Shown here piece after piece: positions 34,518 through 44,477 of a DNA stretch of 64,000 nucleotides. The position numbers and the translations under genes were made by a program. Numbering within the stretch: position 1 is the stretch's first letter; each line of letters starts with the position of its first letter. Source of the stretch: JBBAGC01 sp964491265. GTDB lineage: Bacteria > Spirochaetota > UBA4802 > UBA5550. The notes under the pieces were generated by a model. The model did no database searches. It was given only the letters and a program-made list of their open reading frames with translations, and was not told the origin of the DNA. The DNA lies in assembly GCA_964491265.1 (NCBI GenBank), contig CAZBFP010000010.1, positions 1 to 64,000 on the forward strand, in the 5' to 3' direction.

Positions 34518-35528
34518 ATGAAAGATTATGTACTGAGAAGACTTCTCCTTGTTATTCCCACATTTATAGGGATTACCTTAATGGTCTTTATAATGACCCG
34601 TTTTGTTCCAGGCGGTCCTATTGAAAGGATGATAGCCCAGGCTCAGGAGGCATCTGCTGCTCAAGGTTATCACAGGATGAATGAGGTACCTCTTTCAGCT
34701 GAGCAGCTCCAGGAGCTGAAGAGCTTCTACGGTTTTGATAAGCCTGTTATAGTAAGTTATATATACTGGCTTAAAAATGTGCTCATTCTTGATCTGGGAA
34801 CATCAACACGCTACTATGAACCAGTGTGGGAGATTATTAAAAGCAAATTACCGGTTTCCCTTTTTTATGGAATTATGGCAATGCTCCTTACATATTCTGT
34901 CTGTATCCCTCTGGGTGTGCTTAAAGCCCTTAAGCATCGTACTCATCTTGATAATGCAACCTCTGTTCTTGTTTTTACCGGCTATGCCATACCTAACTAT
35001 GTTGTTGCAATCATACTTCTACTTGTATTCTCATCCTGGCTCGATATTTTTCCCCTTGGCGGTTTTGTAGGGAACAATTTCCATGAGCTTTCATTTTTCG
35101 GTAAAATAGGTGATATCTTCTACCATGCCGCGCTCCCCTTAGTTGCATATATGGCAGGGAGTTTTGCAATAATGACCTTTCTTATGAAAAATTCACTCAT
35201 GGAGCATCTTGCATCTGACTTTGTACGTACAGCTGTAGCAAAGGGGCAGAATTTCAGGGGCGCTGTTTTAAAGCATGCTTTCAGAAACAGTCTTATCCCC
35301 CTTGCCACACACTTCGGCAATAATATTTCTCTTATTCTTACAGGATCCTATCTTATTGAAAAAATATTTAATATTGACGGCATAGGACTCCTGGGCCTTG
35401 AGTCGGTTATTGAAAGGGATTACCCTGTTGTAATGGGGATACTTGTCATATCTTCATTACTTTTTATGATCGGGAATATCCTTTCAGATATATGTGTTGC
35501 TATTGTTGATCCCAGAGTAAAATTTTAA
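34518..35528 (+). CDS. Peptide ABC transporter permease (YejB/OppB type)
   Basis: Inner-membrane permease of 336 residues, six predicted membrane segments, with the EAA-like loop region MEHLASDFVRTAVAKGQNF. The N-terminal RRLLLVIPTFIGITLMVFIM and the length resemble YejB, the microcin C / long-peptide system. First gene of a five-gene transporter operon, 13 bases before the next permease. Confidence 0.82.
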   Translation: MKDYVLRRLLLVIPTFIGITLMVFIMTRFVPGGPIERMIAQAQEASAAQGYHRMNEVPLSAEQLQELKSFYGFDKPVIVSYIYWLKNVLILDLGTSTRYYEPVWEIIKSKLPVSLFYGIMAMLLTYSVCIPLGVLKALKHRTHLDNATSVLVFTGYAIPNYVVAIILLLVFSSWLDIFPLGGFVGNNFHELSFFGKIGDIFYHAALPLVAYMAGSFAIMTFLMKNSLMEHLASDFVRTAVAKGQNFRGAVLKHAFRNSLIPLATHFGNNISLILTGSYLIEKIFNIDGIGLLGLESVIERDYPVVMGILVISSLLFMIGNILSDICVAIVDPRVKF

Positions 35529-35540
35529 AGGTTAATTATT

Positions 35541-36590
35541 GTGATTAAATTTAATCCTCTTACTATTGAGAAAATTAACCGCTTTAAAACAATAAAGAGG
35601 GGGTATTATTCCCTATTGACTATAGCTATTCTTATTCTGCTCTCTCTTTTTGCGGAAATATTTGTAAACAGCAGGGCTCTGGTGGTACGATATGAGGGGA
35701 GCTACTATTTCCCTGTATACGGCTCAATGATACCTGGAGCAGAATTCGGTCTCGGCTATGAATACGAAACCAGCTACAGGGATCTGAAGGAGAAATTTGA
35801 ACAGGAAGGGGGGGGCAATTTTGTAATAATGCCCCCGGTTCCCTATAATGCTTTTGAAACAAATTTCAGGGAGGGGAGATTCCCCCCTTTGCCGCCTTCG
35901 TTAAAGGATCGTCATTTCCTTGGTACAGATAAAACCGGGAGGGATGTAACAGCGCGGCTTGTATACGGTTTCAGAATAGCCATATTTTTTTCTCTTATTC
36001 TTATGGTCATCAATTATATAATAGGAATTACTATCGGCTGTTTTATGGGATATCTGGGGGGTAAGTTCGATCTCTTTTTTCAGCGTATTATAGAGATATG
36101 GAATAATATCCCCTATCTTTACGCTATAATAATTATTTCATCAATTGTTATTCCCGATTTTTTTTCACTCCTTGGCATAATGGTCTTTTTCGGATGGATA
36201 GGGATGACCTGGTATATGCGGACTGCAACATATAAGGAGCGGGAGAGGGATTATGTAATGGCAGCAAAGGTTACCGGTGCATCTACAATAAGGATAATAT
36301 TCAGCCACATTCTTCCTAATACGGTTTCAGTAATAATAACATTCGCACCCTTTGCAATAGCTGCAGGTATAACTGCGCTTACTGCCCTTGATTTTTTAGG
36401 TTTCGGCATGCCTCCCCCCACACCGAGCTGGGGGCAGCTTCTCTCTGAGGCTTCTGAGTATAATATAAGCGCTCCATGGCTCGGGATTTCTGTAATCAGC
36501 GCCCTCATCATTGTATTAACCATGGTAACATTTATTGGTGAGGCAGTAAGGGAGTCATTTGACCCCAAAAGATTTATATCTTATGAATAG
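35541..36590 (+). CDS. Peptide ABC transporter permease (YejE/OppC type)
   Basis: Partner permease of 349 residues. A long periplasmic part after the first membrane segment (about 40-130, with HFLGTDKTGRDVTARLVYGF) is typical of YejE/DppC proteins. The ATPase-contact loop is RERDYVMAAKVTGASTIRII. Start GTG 35541. Confidence 0.82.
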   Translation: MIKFNPLTIEKINRFKTIKRGYYSLLTIAILILLSLFAEIFVNSRALVVRYEGSYYFPVYGSMIPGAEFGLGYEYETSYRDLKEKFEQEGGGNFVIMPPVPYNAFETNFREGRFPPLPPSLKDRHFLGTDKTGRDVTARLVYGFRIAIFFSLILMVINYIIGITIGCFMGYLGGKFDLFFQRIIEIWNNIPYLYAIIIISSIVIPDFFSLLGIMVFFGWIGMTWYMRTATYKERERDYVMAAKVTGASTIRIIFSHILPNTVSVIITFAPFAIAAGITALTALDFLGFGMPPPTPSWGQLLSEASEYNISAPWLGISVISALIIVLTMVTFIGEAVRESFDPKRFISYE

Positions 36591-36596
36591 TATAAC

Positions 36597-36647
36597 AGTG
36601 TTAATGCTTCAACTTTTATTTTAACTAAAAAAAAGCATTATTACACT
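36597..36647. repeat. Inverted repeat between the permease genes and the binding-protein gene
   Basis: AGTGTTAATGCTT (36597-36609) and AAGCATTATTACACT (36633-36647) pair around an A/T-rich loop. Being inside the operon, it may stabilise or separate mRNA parts. Confidence 0.45.
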
Positions 36648-36701
36648 AAAATATATCTTCAGGAATAATTACTGACAGTATGAATAGATGGAGGAGTAAA
36701 G

Positions 36702-38570
36702 ATGTTCAGATATAAGACAGGGGTGATTCCTTTCTTTTTAACACTATTGCTGACTTTCGCATTGGTCTTTTTTATATCATGCAAAAGCGGGGATGACGAT
36801 GAAAACTTCCCCGATGATATTGAGGAGATTGTACTCGATTATTCTGTTCAGAGTCTCGGTGAGGATCTTAAGTGGATAACAAACGACAGGGAGCCTCTTA
36901 TCGCCTCCTCTAAGGCTAAGAAAGGTGGTACCTTTAATCTCTATATACTCACATTCCCTTTAACTTTCAGGGTTGTAGGTCCCGATTCCAATAACTTTAC
37001 AAGATCATATTTTCTTAATAATCAGCTTTCACTTGTGGGATTTCATCCTGATACAGAGAAAATTCTTCCTGAACTTGCTACTCACTGGGCATATGGTAAA
37101 GACGGGAGAACAATGTATTTCAAGCTTCATCCTGATGCAAAATGGTCAGACGGCGAGCCGGTAAAGCCTGAAGATTTTGTTTATACTCTTGAGTTTATGA
37201 GGTCCAGATATATCAGGGCTCCATGGTATAATGATTACTACACAAAAGAGATTGAAAGCGTAAAAATATATAGTGACAATATCATATCAGTAACAGCTGC
37301 AAAAAAGAGTCCCGACCTGTGGCTTACAACAAATCTTTCACCCACACCGAAACATTTTTACGGTAAATTGAATAAGAGTTTTGTAAGGGATTATAACTGG
37401 AAGATAGAACCTAATACAGGCCCCTATGTTTTAAAAGATTATTCAAAGGGGAAATACCTTTTATTTGAAAGGAAGAAGGACTGGTGGGCAGCTGATTTAA
37501 GATATTATAAAAACAGGTATAATGTTGATTATTTTAAACTCAATGTTATCAGGGACGTTAATGTTGCCTACGAGCATTTCCGTAAAGGACAGCTCGATAC
37601 TTTCGGCGCAACCAGGCCTTCAATCTGGCATGAAAAAGCCCAGGGTGAAATATTCAACAAGGGGTATGCTCACAGGCTTTGGTTTTATAATGATACAAGG
37701 CGGCCCACATGGGGCTTATATCTTAATTTTGAAAAGGAGATATTTAAAGATCTCAATCTCAGGTACGCCCTTGCTCACGCGATAAATTTTGATAAGGTTA
37801 ACCGGCAGATTTTAAGGGGTGAGGCAGTCAGGCTTCATACTTTCTATTCCGGTTATGGCGCATACACAAACAGCAGAATAAAAGCCAGGGAGTTTAACAT
37901 CAGCCGTGTTGAAAAATATATGAGGGGTGCCGGATGGGAAAGGGGATCTGACGGTATATGGGAAAAGGATGGAAGCAGGTATTCTGTTACACTCACCTAT
38001 GGTCAGGAACTTTTCACTCCCAGGGTTGTTGTAATGAAAGAGGAGGCAAAAAAAGCTGGTATTGAGCTTAATCTGGAATTACTCGACGCAAGCACATCAT
38101 ATAAAAAAATAATGGAGAAGATGCACGATATTGCATATATGGGCTGGTCTACAAGCTTCAGGCCTTCGCCATGGCAGTCCTTTCATTCTGAAAACGCCAA
38201 TAAACCTCAGACAAACAATATTAATAATATGAATGATCCTGAAATGGACACCCTTATACAGCAGTACCGCGATTCCATTGATGAAAAGGAGCTGATAAGA
38301 CTTTCCCACAGAATACAGGAGAAGATACATGAACTGGGCGGCTGGATACCTCTTGACACAGTCCCCTTTTTCAGGTCTGTATACTGGAGATGGATAGAGA
38401 TACCGGATGTGCCCGGTTATAAAACCACCTCTGATATTTTTGATGATCCTTCAGCAGGGGGCTATTTCTGGATTGATGAGGATATTAAACGGGAAACCCT
38501 GGAGGCAATGAGAACAGGGAAGTCCTTTCAGCCGGTTACCAGAGTAATAACTAAATATAAGAGAAAATGA
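36702..38570 (+). CDS. Peptide-binding lipoprotein (SBP_bac_5 / YejA type)
   Basis: Extracytoplasmic solute-binding protein of 622 residues. The hydrophobic leader ends in VFFISC, giving a lipid-modified Cys. The family signature LATHWAYGKDGRTMYFKLHP, then DAKWSDGEPVKPEDFVYTLE, is clear, as is the C-terminal lobe. It delivers oligopeptides to the permeases encoded just upstream. GGAGG precedes the ATG by about seven bases. Confidence 0.87.
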   Translation: MFRYKTGVIPFFLTLLLTFALVFFISCKSGDDDENFPDDIEEIVLDYSVQSLGEDLKWITNDREPLIASSKAKKGGTFNLYILTFPLTFRVVGPDSNNFTRSYFLNNQLSLVGFHPDTEKILPELATHWAYGKDGRTMYFKLHPDAKWSDGEPVKPEDFVYTLEFMRSRYIRAPWYNDYYTKEIESVKIYSDNIISVTAAKKSPDLWLTTNLSPTPKHFYGKLNKSFVRDYNWKIEPNTGPYVLKDYSKGKYLLFERKKDWWAADLRYYKNRYNVDYFKLNVIRDVNVAYEHFRKGQLDTFGATRPSIWHEKAQGEIFNKGYAHRLWFYNDTRRPTWGLYLNFEKEIFKDLNLRYALAHAINFDKVNRQILRGEAVRLHTFYSGYGAYTNSRIKAREFNISRVEKYMRGAGWERGSDGIWEKDGSRYSVTLTYGQELFTPRVVVMKEEAKKAGIELNLELLDASTSYKKIMEKMHDIAYMGWSTSFRPSPWQSFHSENANKPQTNNINNMNDPEMDTLIQQYRDSIDEKELIRLSHRIQEKIHELGGWIPLDTVPFFRSVYWRWIEIPDVPGYKTTSDIFDDPSAGGYFWIDEDIKRETLEAMRTGKSFQPVTRVITKYKRK

Positions 38571-38577
38571 AACAGGA

Positions 38578-39576
38578 ATGACTTACAGGAAAGGTGAAAT
38601 AATACTCAGGGTGAAAGATTTTTCCGCCGGGTTCAGTACAGATAAAGGTCTTTTGCAGGCTATTGATAATATGAGCTTTAATCTTCACGGCGGCGAAACC
38701 CTGGGTATAGTGGGGGAGTCGGGCTGCGGCAAAAGCGTAACTGCCTTATCTATAATGAAGCTTCTCCCTGTGCCTGCGGGGAAATATCTTTCAGGGGAAA
38801 TACTTTTTAAAGAGCGGGACATTCTGAAGATTGATAAGGATGAGCTCTCCAGCATCAGGGGGAGCAGAATCGCAATGATTTTCCAGGAACCGATGACAGC
38901 CCTTAACCCTGTTCAGAATATAGGTAAGCAGATTGCAGAAGTATTTCATCTTCACATGAAATGGATGAAAGCTGCAGAGATCAGAGACGAATCTGTAAGC
39001 CTTCTAAAGCGGGTGGGTATACCTGAGCCGGAACAGAGGCTGAGGGAATATCCGCACCAGCTCTCAGGGGGGATGAGACAGCGGGTAATGATAGCAATGG
39101 CGCTGGCCTGCAAACCTGATATCCTTATTGCAGATGAACCAACCACAGCCCTTGATGTGACAATACAGGCTCAGATCCTCGATCTTATTAAGGGGCTACA
39201 GGATGAAACAGGTATGTCTGTTATTTTTATTACACACGATCTGGGGGTAATAGCCCAGCTTTGCGACAATGTAATTGTAATGTATGCAGGCAGAATCGCA
39301 GAGGAGGGGAGTGCGCTTTCTCTTTTCTCAAATCCCCGTCACCCCTACACAAGGGGGCTTCTCGATTCAATACCGAAATTTGAGTATAAAAGAAAATCCA
39401 GGCTCAAATCTATTGAAGGGATGGTGCCATCCCTGGCTGAATATCCCTCAGGGTGCCGTTTCCAAAACAGGTGCCCCCTGGTTTTTGACAGGTGCTATGA
39501 AAGACATCCCGGTGTAACAGCTGTCGGTGAGAATCATTCAGTATATTGTTATAAAAGCGGTATGAATAATGAATGA
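38578..39576 (+). CDS. Peptide ABC transporter ATPase (OppD/DppD type)
   Basis: ABC ATPase of 332 residues. Walker A GESGCGKS is at 46-53, Walker B LIADEPTTALDVT, the signature LSGGMRQRV, and an oligopeptide-type C-terminal domain with Cys-rich GCRFQNRCP, which binds an Fe-S cluster in some OppD proteins. It ends inside the next ATPase gene (overlap 8 bases). In E. coli the Yej system has one fused ATPase; here two separate genes are used. Confidence 0.87.
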   Translation: MTYRKGEIILRVKDFSAGFSTDKGLLQAIDNMSFNLHGGETLGIVGESGCGKSVTALSIMKLLPVPAGKYLSGEILFKERDILKIDKDELSSIRGSRIAMIFQEPMTALNPVQNIGKQIAEVFHLHMKWMKAAEIRDESVSLLKRVGIPEPEQRLREYPHQLSGGMRQRVMIAMALACKPDILIADEPTTALDVTIQAQILDLIKGLQDETGMSVIFITHDLGVIAQLCDNVIVMYAGRIAEEGSALSLFSNPRHPYTRGLLDSIPKFEYKRKSRLKSIEGMVPSLAEYPSGCRFQNRCPLVFDRCYERHPGVTAVGENHSVYCYKSGMNNE

Positions 39577-40558
39577 TACAATACTCTCAGTTGAAGATTT
39601 GAAAACCCATTTCCCTGTACGGGCAGGGCTTTTCAGCAAAAGCAGAAAAAGCGTATTTGCCCTTGATGGTGTAACTTTTGATGTTGCCCGTGGTGAAACC
39701 CTTGGTATAGTGGGTGAGTCGGGTTGCGGTAAAACCACTCTGGGACGCACAATTGTAAATGTTTACAAACCTACTGCAGGGAGGGTAATTTTTAAGGATA
39801 TTGTGATTTCCGGCCTGGGCAGCAGGGAGATGAGGCCATTAAGAAAAAATATCCAGATGATTTTTCAGGATCCCTTTGAATCATTGAATTCAAGGCATAC
39901 TGTAAGATATATCCTTGAAGAGCCTTATATAATACATAAAATCTGCGATAGAAAAGAGAGAGAGCGAAGAGTAAAGAAGCTTCTTGAGATTGTAGGTCTC
40001 CCTGAAAGCTCCCTTGACAGGTTCCCCCATGAGTTTTCAGGTGGACAGAGGCAGCGAATAGGTATAGCAAGAGCCGTATCACTTAATCCTGAACTTATTG
40101 TGTGTGATGAGCCTGTATCAGCACTGGATGTTTCGATTCAGTCGCAGATTTTAAATTTACTCATGGATCTTCAGAGCGAATTTAAGCTTACATATATATT
40201 TATTTCACATGACCTTACTGTAGTGCGCCATGTTTCCGACAGGATAGGGGTTATGTATCTTGGCCGCATAGTAGAGTTAACCGATGGGGATACTATTTAT
40301 TCCGGTCCGCTTCATCCATATACACAGGCGCTTATTTCCGCAATCCCTGTGCCTTCGCCCGGGAAAGGGGATAAGCGTATTATTCTGGAAGGCTCTGTCC
40401 CTTCACCCATATCACCTCCATCCGGATGTCACTTCAGAACCAGGTGTCCTATAGCCAGGGACATATGTTCAGTTGAATATCCCGAGCTGAAAAATTATGA
40501 TGGAGGAAAGGGCGGCCATTTTGTTGCATGCCATTTTGCAGGGGAGAAGATAATCTGA
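39569..40558 (+). CDS. Peptide ABC transporter ATPase (OppF/DppF type)
   Basis: Second ATPase of 329 residues. Walker A GESGCGKTT at 49-57, signature FSGGQRQRIGIARA, Walker B VCDEPVSALDVS, and the same Cys-rich C-terminal GCHFRTRCP end. Its stop overlaps the start of the lipoprotein gene. Confidence 0.87.
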   Translation: MNDTILSVEDLKTHFPVRAGLFSKSRKSVFALDGVTFDVARGETLGIVGESGCGKTTLGRTIVNVYKPTAGRVIFKDIVISGLGSREMRPLRKNIQMIFQDPFESLNSRHTVRYILEEPYIIHKICDRKERERRVKKLLEIVGLPESSLDRFPHEFSGGQRQRIGIARAVSLNPELIVCDEPVSALDVSIQSQILNLLMDLQSEFKLTYIFISHDLTVVRHVSDRIGVMYLGRIVELTDGDTIYSGPLHPYTQALISAIPVPSPGKGDKRIILEGSVPSPISPPSGCHFRTRCPIARDICSVEYPELKNYDGGKGGHFVACHFAGEKII

Positions 40559-41460
40559 TGTCAATTTCCCGAAACATTTATATAATAATTATTCTGTTTA
40601 TATTCACTTCATGTGCAGTTTTTCAGAAAGGTGAACTTAAAAGTGAATATCTGCTCCCTTCAGAATCAGATACACCAGGCTGGATTAGAGCCGGTGATCA
40701 TGTGAGTAAAAAAAAGTATTCTGCAGCAGAGCGTGAAACCCTTTTTTATGATGCGGATATTGTTCATTCTATATTGTCAAGATACACCTCTATTGATGAC
40801 AGGGATGTTCATATCGACCTTTCTATTCACCGTTTTTCTTCACCGCTTGATGCATATACCTTTTTTTCATCACGGTTAAAATTCATGGAATGGATTTCAG
40901 ATGATAATACCGATGAATATAATGATGACTCAATTTTTATCCGGAGAAAGGGTAATTTTGTGATAATGGCCGAAAATGACACCTCTTCACCATTTTTACG
41001 AGGGGCTATGGCTCAGCTTGTAAAAACTGCGGATTTCAATATTGGAGATAATTATTCCTCTGTCATGCTTCCTCTGTGGAGAAATTTATTAAAAGATTTT
41101 TCAGGAAACAATGCTGTTTTCAGCAGGAAAGAGATCGATTATTTCAGGGGGATTGATAATGTTTTTTACAGCAGAATCAGCAGCGGCAAAGAGGAATGTT
41201 TTATTTTCATAAGCGAAAAATCCTCATTTGATCATGCTTTCAGGCTTTACCGGTCAATTATTGAACGTGAAAATTATTTAACAATAGAGGCTTTGAACAG
41301 GCATTCTGCAATTTTAAAAATAAAAGAAAAAAACTATAGATTTATTTCTATCAATGATAATATAATAACCGGATTATGGGGATGCGGTGAGATAGCTGAT
41401 GGTGAGGCTCTGCTTCAGAAGTTGAATGATATGATAGAAAAATCGGGACCGGGGAAATAA
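40558..41460 (+). CDS. Lipoprotein, possibly DUF6599-like
   Basis: A 300-residue protein with leader and lipobox IFTSC. The ATG at 40558 overlaps the stop of the upstream ATPase gene; the open frame extends to 40528 but that would put the leader out of place. The central part (VHIDLSIHRFSSPLDAYTFF, then FIRRKGNFVIMA) resembles DUF6599-type proteins of unknown role. Coupled translation suggests a role with the peptide transporter, though this is only positional. Confidence 0.6.
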   Translation: MSISRNIYIIIILFIFTSCAVFQKGELKSEYLLPSESDTPGWIRAGDHVSKKKYSAAERETLFYDADIVHSILSRYTSIDDRDVHIDLSIHRFSSPLDAYTFFSSRLKFMEWISDDNTDEYNDDSIFIRRKGNFVIMAENDTSSPFLRGAMAQLVKTADFNIGDNYSSVMLPLWRNLLKDFSGNNAVFSRKEIDYFRGIDNVFYSRISSGKEECFIFISEKSSFDHAFRLYRSIIERENYLTIEALNRHSAILKIKEKNYRFISINDNIITGLWGCGEIADGEALLQKLNDMIEKSGPGK

Positions 41461-41466
41461 TCTTTT

Positions 41467-42567
41467 ATGAGTATTGATTATGACAGCATAATAAAAAAAT
41501 CTCTTGAACAGATATTTCACAATATAGATCAGGAGCGGACTACTGTAGTTAATGCCGTTACCGGTAATGTTGATATACTCGTGAAAAAGGCTGATGAATG
41601 GTTCGGTGCGGATGCTCCTGAAGAATATCTCCGGGTTATACGTTCATTATTTACACTATCTACGTTTCTTGTTGAAAAACAGAGAAATAATGATGAACTT
41701 TCCATAATTAAAATTAAGGATAAAATCAAACTTTCCCTGGTGATAAAACAGATAATCAGGGAGCTGATGGAGATTTTTGATTATGGTGCACTAAATATTG
41801 CTCCAGATTTTGAGGGTGAAGAGCCTTTCATCCTCACATCAGAGCAGGTTCTTAAAGAATCAATCTACAGTATTTTCTTTTCCCTTTACCCTTTTATGAA
41901 GAAGGAATCATCATGTGATATTAAAATCAGAAAAGAAAATAATAATATAATCGCCGGATTTCATTTTAAAAAACTGACCGAATCCTTTCCAGGGCATTCA
42001 GAGATCAAGAAGAGGATTTTTTCTTATAATCAGAATAATGTGGAGAAAATCGGTATCGGCATTGACAGCGCAATAAACACCCTTAGATCTATCGGTTCTA
42101 TTATTAAAACAGACTCGTTGAGCATATCCACGCTCTTTTCTATGAGTATTACCTTTCCTACAGTTGACTTCATGGACCAGGTGGAAAAGATAAGAGAATT
42201 AAACAGCAGCAAAATAGCTGCCATGGGAAAGGGGGCTGTTCTTGCAATAGTTAATGATCCAATGATGAGGCTCCTTCTTAATGATCTTATCGGGGAGAAC
42301 GGCTATAGTCTGAATATTGTTTCTGTTGATGACTTTAAATCAATTACAGGTCTTTCACAATATAAAACATTAATTTTTGATCTCTGCAGTGAATTATATT
42401 CCGCTTCTGATTTAATTAAAAAAATTAATCCGGCTAATTTTAATCTGATCCTTATTCATGGTGCAAAAGATGACAGCGCTGATGATGAAATTTTCAGTTC
42501 TTTTAGAAAATTTAAAAAACCTTTCAATGTCGATGACATTATAGATTATATTAAATCACAAAATTAA
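41467..42567 (+). CDS. Histidine-kinase-like / receiver-like protein, degenerate
   Basis: Not firmly recognised. Residues 1-90 are helical. About 120-225 has a HATPase-like outline (LKESIYSIFFSLYPF, then IGIGIDSAINTLRSIGSII), but ATP-binding N and G boxes are poor. Residues 250-360 resemble a receiver (GAVLAIVNDPMMRLLLNDLI, KTLIFDLCSEL, FKKPFNVDDIIDYI). It could be an inactive adaptor of a phosphorelay. It is only two bases ahead of a phosphatase gene. Confidence 0.45.
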   Translation: MSIDYDSIIKKSLEQIFHNIDQERTTVVNAVTGNVDILVKKADEWFGADAPEEYLRVIRSLFTLSTFLVEKQRNNDELSIIKIKDKIKLSLVIKQIIRELMEIFDYGALNIAPDFEGEEPFILTSEQVLKESIYSIFFSLYPFMKKESSCDIKIRKENNNIIAGFHFKKLTESFPGHSEIKKRIFSYNQNNVEKIGIGIDSAINTLRSIGSIIKTDSLSISTLFSMSITFPTVDFMDQVEKIRELNSSKIAAMGKGAVLAIVNDPMMRLLLNDLIGENGYSLNIVSVDDFKSITGLSQYKTLIFDLCSELYSASDLIKKINPANFNLILIHGAKDDSADDEIFSSFRKFKKPFNVDDIIDYIKSQN

Positions 42568-42568
42568 T

Positions 42569-43225
42569 ATGTACTATATAATCGGGGACATTCACGGACA
42601 ATTCCTTAAGCTGCAAAAGCTGATAGATCTTATAGCGGTGCATGTAACCGCAGATGATACAATTATTTTTCTTGGAGACTACATTGACAGAGGGAGCAGT
42701 TCCTTTGAAGTAATTGAATTTCTCTCCGGCTTGTCAGATATTTATAATACCTGCTTTCTCAAGGGTAATCATGAGGAGATGTTTCTTGATTATTATAATA
42801 CAGGGAATAACCTTGAATTGTATTTGCGAAACGGCGGTGAGGCAACCATTTCAAGCTATAAAGAGAATACCGGTGAGATGAAGCTTCCTGAAAAGCACAA
42901 GATTTTTTTCAGCAATCTGAAGCTTTATTATGAGGGGGAGGATTTTATTGCGGTACATGCAGGGTTGAATCCCGAAATCGGAGATCCGGGAAAACACAAT
43001 AGTGATGAGCTCCTCTGGATAAGAGAGAAATTTTTCCGTGCGGGCCACAAGTGGGGGAAAACTGTAATTTTCGGACATACCCCTACAGCGCTATTGCATA
43101 ACAGCAGCAGCATTTTTTATGATCCGGGCCGGAATATTATCGGGCTTGATACTGGAGCAATGTATGATGGTTCACCCCTCACATGTCTCCGCTGGCCGGA
43201 TAAAGAAATACTAAGAGCGGTTTAA
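42569..43225 (+). CDS. Calcineurin-like (PPP family) serine/threonine phosphatase
   Basis: Metal-dependent phosphatase of 218 residues. The PPP signatures are complete: GDIHG (6-10), GDYIDRG (36-42), GNHE (66-69) and a later FGHTP. The size and order resemble bacterial PrpA/ApaH-type single-domain phosphatases. With the kinase-like gene upstream and the PP2C gene downstream it may belong to a protein-phosphorylation cluster. Confidence 0.85.
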   Translation: MYYIIGDIHGQFLKLQKLIDLIAVHVTADDTIIFLGDYIDRGSSSFEVIEFLSGLSDIYNTCFLKGNHEEMFLDYYNTGNNLELYLRNGGEATISSYKENTGEMKLPEKHKIFFSNLKLYYEGEDFIAVHAGLNPEIGDPGKHNSDELLWIREKFFRAGHKWGKTVIFGHTPTALLHNSSSIFYDPGRNIIGLDTGAMYDGSPLTCLRWPDKEILRAV

Positions 43226-43261
43226 TGAATTTAATGAAATTATACAGGGCAGAAAAAAGGT

Positions 43262-44461
43262 ATGAAACTCTATAAGATAATATCAGCCTCTCTCATCCTT
43301 TTTCTTCTTTTTGTTCCGGAATTAAAATCGAGAGACTACATTAGAACCGGTACTGTTGAAGGGGTCAGGGAAAATAATTATATAACACTGATTTTTAAAG
43401 AAAAGCCTGAATTTGAATCATACTATATTTTATTGGACGGGAATCGTCTCGGCACTGCCTTAATAACAGCAAGGATCGAAGATAATAAAGCACAATTCCG
43501 CTATCTTGCCCTATTCAGAGCTGCGGATAAAGAATCGGTCAAATTATTAAGGCCTGGCCTTGCAGCAGCTGTAATAAAGCCTGATAAAAGCATTGACAAC
43601 AGGTATGAGAAAAAACCATATATTGAAAGAATCGAATATAAAACAGTAATAATAAGTGCTGTTGATAAAAGAGAAATGGTGCTCATACCGGCCGGCAGAT
43701 TTATTATGGGATCTTCAAAAGGGGATAAAGATGAAGGACCGGAGAACAGCCATTTCCTTCCCGACTACTATATAGACAAATACGAGGTTTCAAATCGTGA
43801 TTTCAAGGCCTTCCTTGATGATACAGCTGGTGAATATCCACCATACTGGGGGGAACACCTTGATTTGCAGAGGAATTTCAGGACTGAATTTTTCGCAGAT
43901 CTTCCTGTGATTGTAACATATTATGAAGCGCTTGAGTATGCTTCATGGTGCGGCAAACGGCTTCCTCTGGAAAATGAGTGGGAAAAGGCTGCCAGGTTCC
44001 CGCTGCATCGTGATAAAAATAATATGGATGCAGTATATACATGGGGATATGAATTTCGTGAAGGTATTTCAAATAGTGCAGAATTATGGATGAATGAGGA
44101 AACAGGTGAAAACCTTAAAGAGCTGATAAAAAACAAATATAGACTTGAAAAAATAGATAAAGGGTATATACCTGTAAATGTTCATGAGCCTGCTGCGGCT
44201 TCCTATTACGGAGTGGTACATATGGACGGCAATGCTCTTGAATGGACCGACAGCTGGTATAGTGCTTATAAAAACAGTTATGTGAAAAATAAAAAATACG
44301 GAACACAGTATAAGGTAATCCGCGGGGGGAGTTACTTCCATTCTGCCGGAGAATCAAGGGTTACTGACAGAAAAATAGGCGGTATTCCTAATCTTAAAAG
44401 AGACAGGGTTGCCGGATTCAGATGTGTGAAAGATGTGTCTGCTCAGGACAGATTAAATTAG
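43262..44461 (+). CDS. Formylglycine-generating-enzyme (SUMF1) family protein, secreted
   Basis: A 399-residue protein with an N-terminal signal peptide. The FGE-sulfatase domain covers about 140-395: MVLIPAGRFIMGSSKGD, NRDFKAFLDDT, YASWCGKRLPLENEWEKAAR, VIRGGSYFH and AGFRCVK. The conserved active-site cysteine pair of true FGEs was not seen, so it may be a non-catalytic or oxidoreductase-like relative. Residues 25-130 form an extra N-terminal region of unknown type. Confidence 0.78.
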   Translation: MKLYKIISASLILFLLFVPELKSRDYIRTGTVEGVRENNYITLIFKEKPEFESYYILLDGNRLGTALITARIEDNKAQFRYLALFRAADKESVKLLRPGLAAAVIKPDKSIDNRYEKKPYIERIEYKTVIISAVDKREMVLIPAGRFIMGSSKGDKDEGPENSHFLPDYYIDKYEVSNRDFKAFLDDTAGEYPPYWGEHLDLQRNFRTEFFADLPVIVTYYEALEYASWCGKRLPLENEWEKAARFPLHRDKNNMDAVYTWGYEFREGISNSAELWMNEETGENLKELIKNKYRLEKIDKGYIPVNVHEPAAASYYGVVHMDGNALEWTDSWYSAYKNSYVKNKKYGTQYKVIRGGSYFHSAGESRVTDRKIGGIPNLKRDRVAGFRCVKDVSAQDRLN

Positions 44462-44477
44462 GAACAATGGAGTAAGT

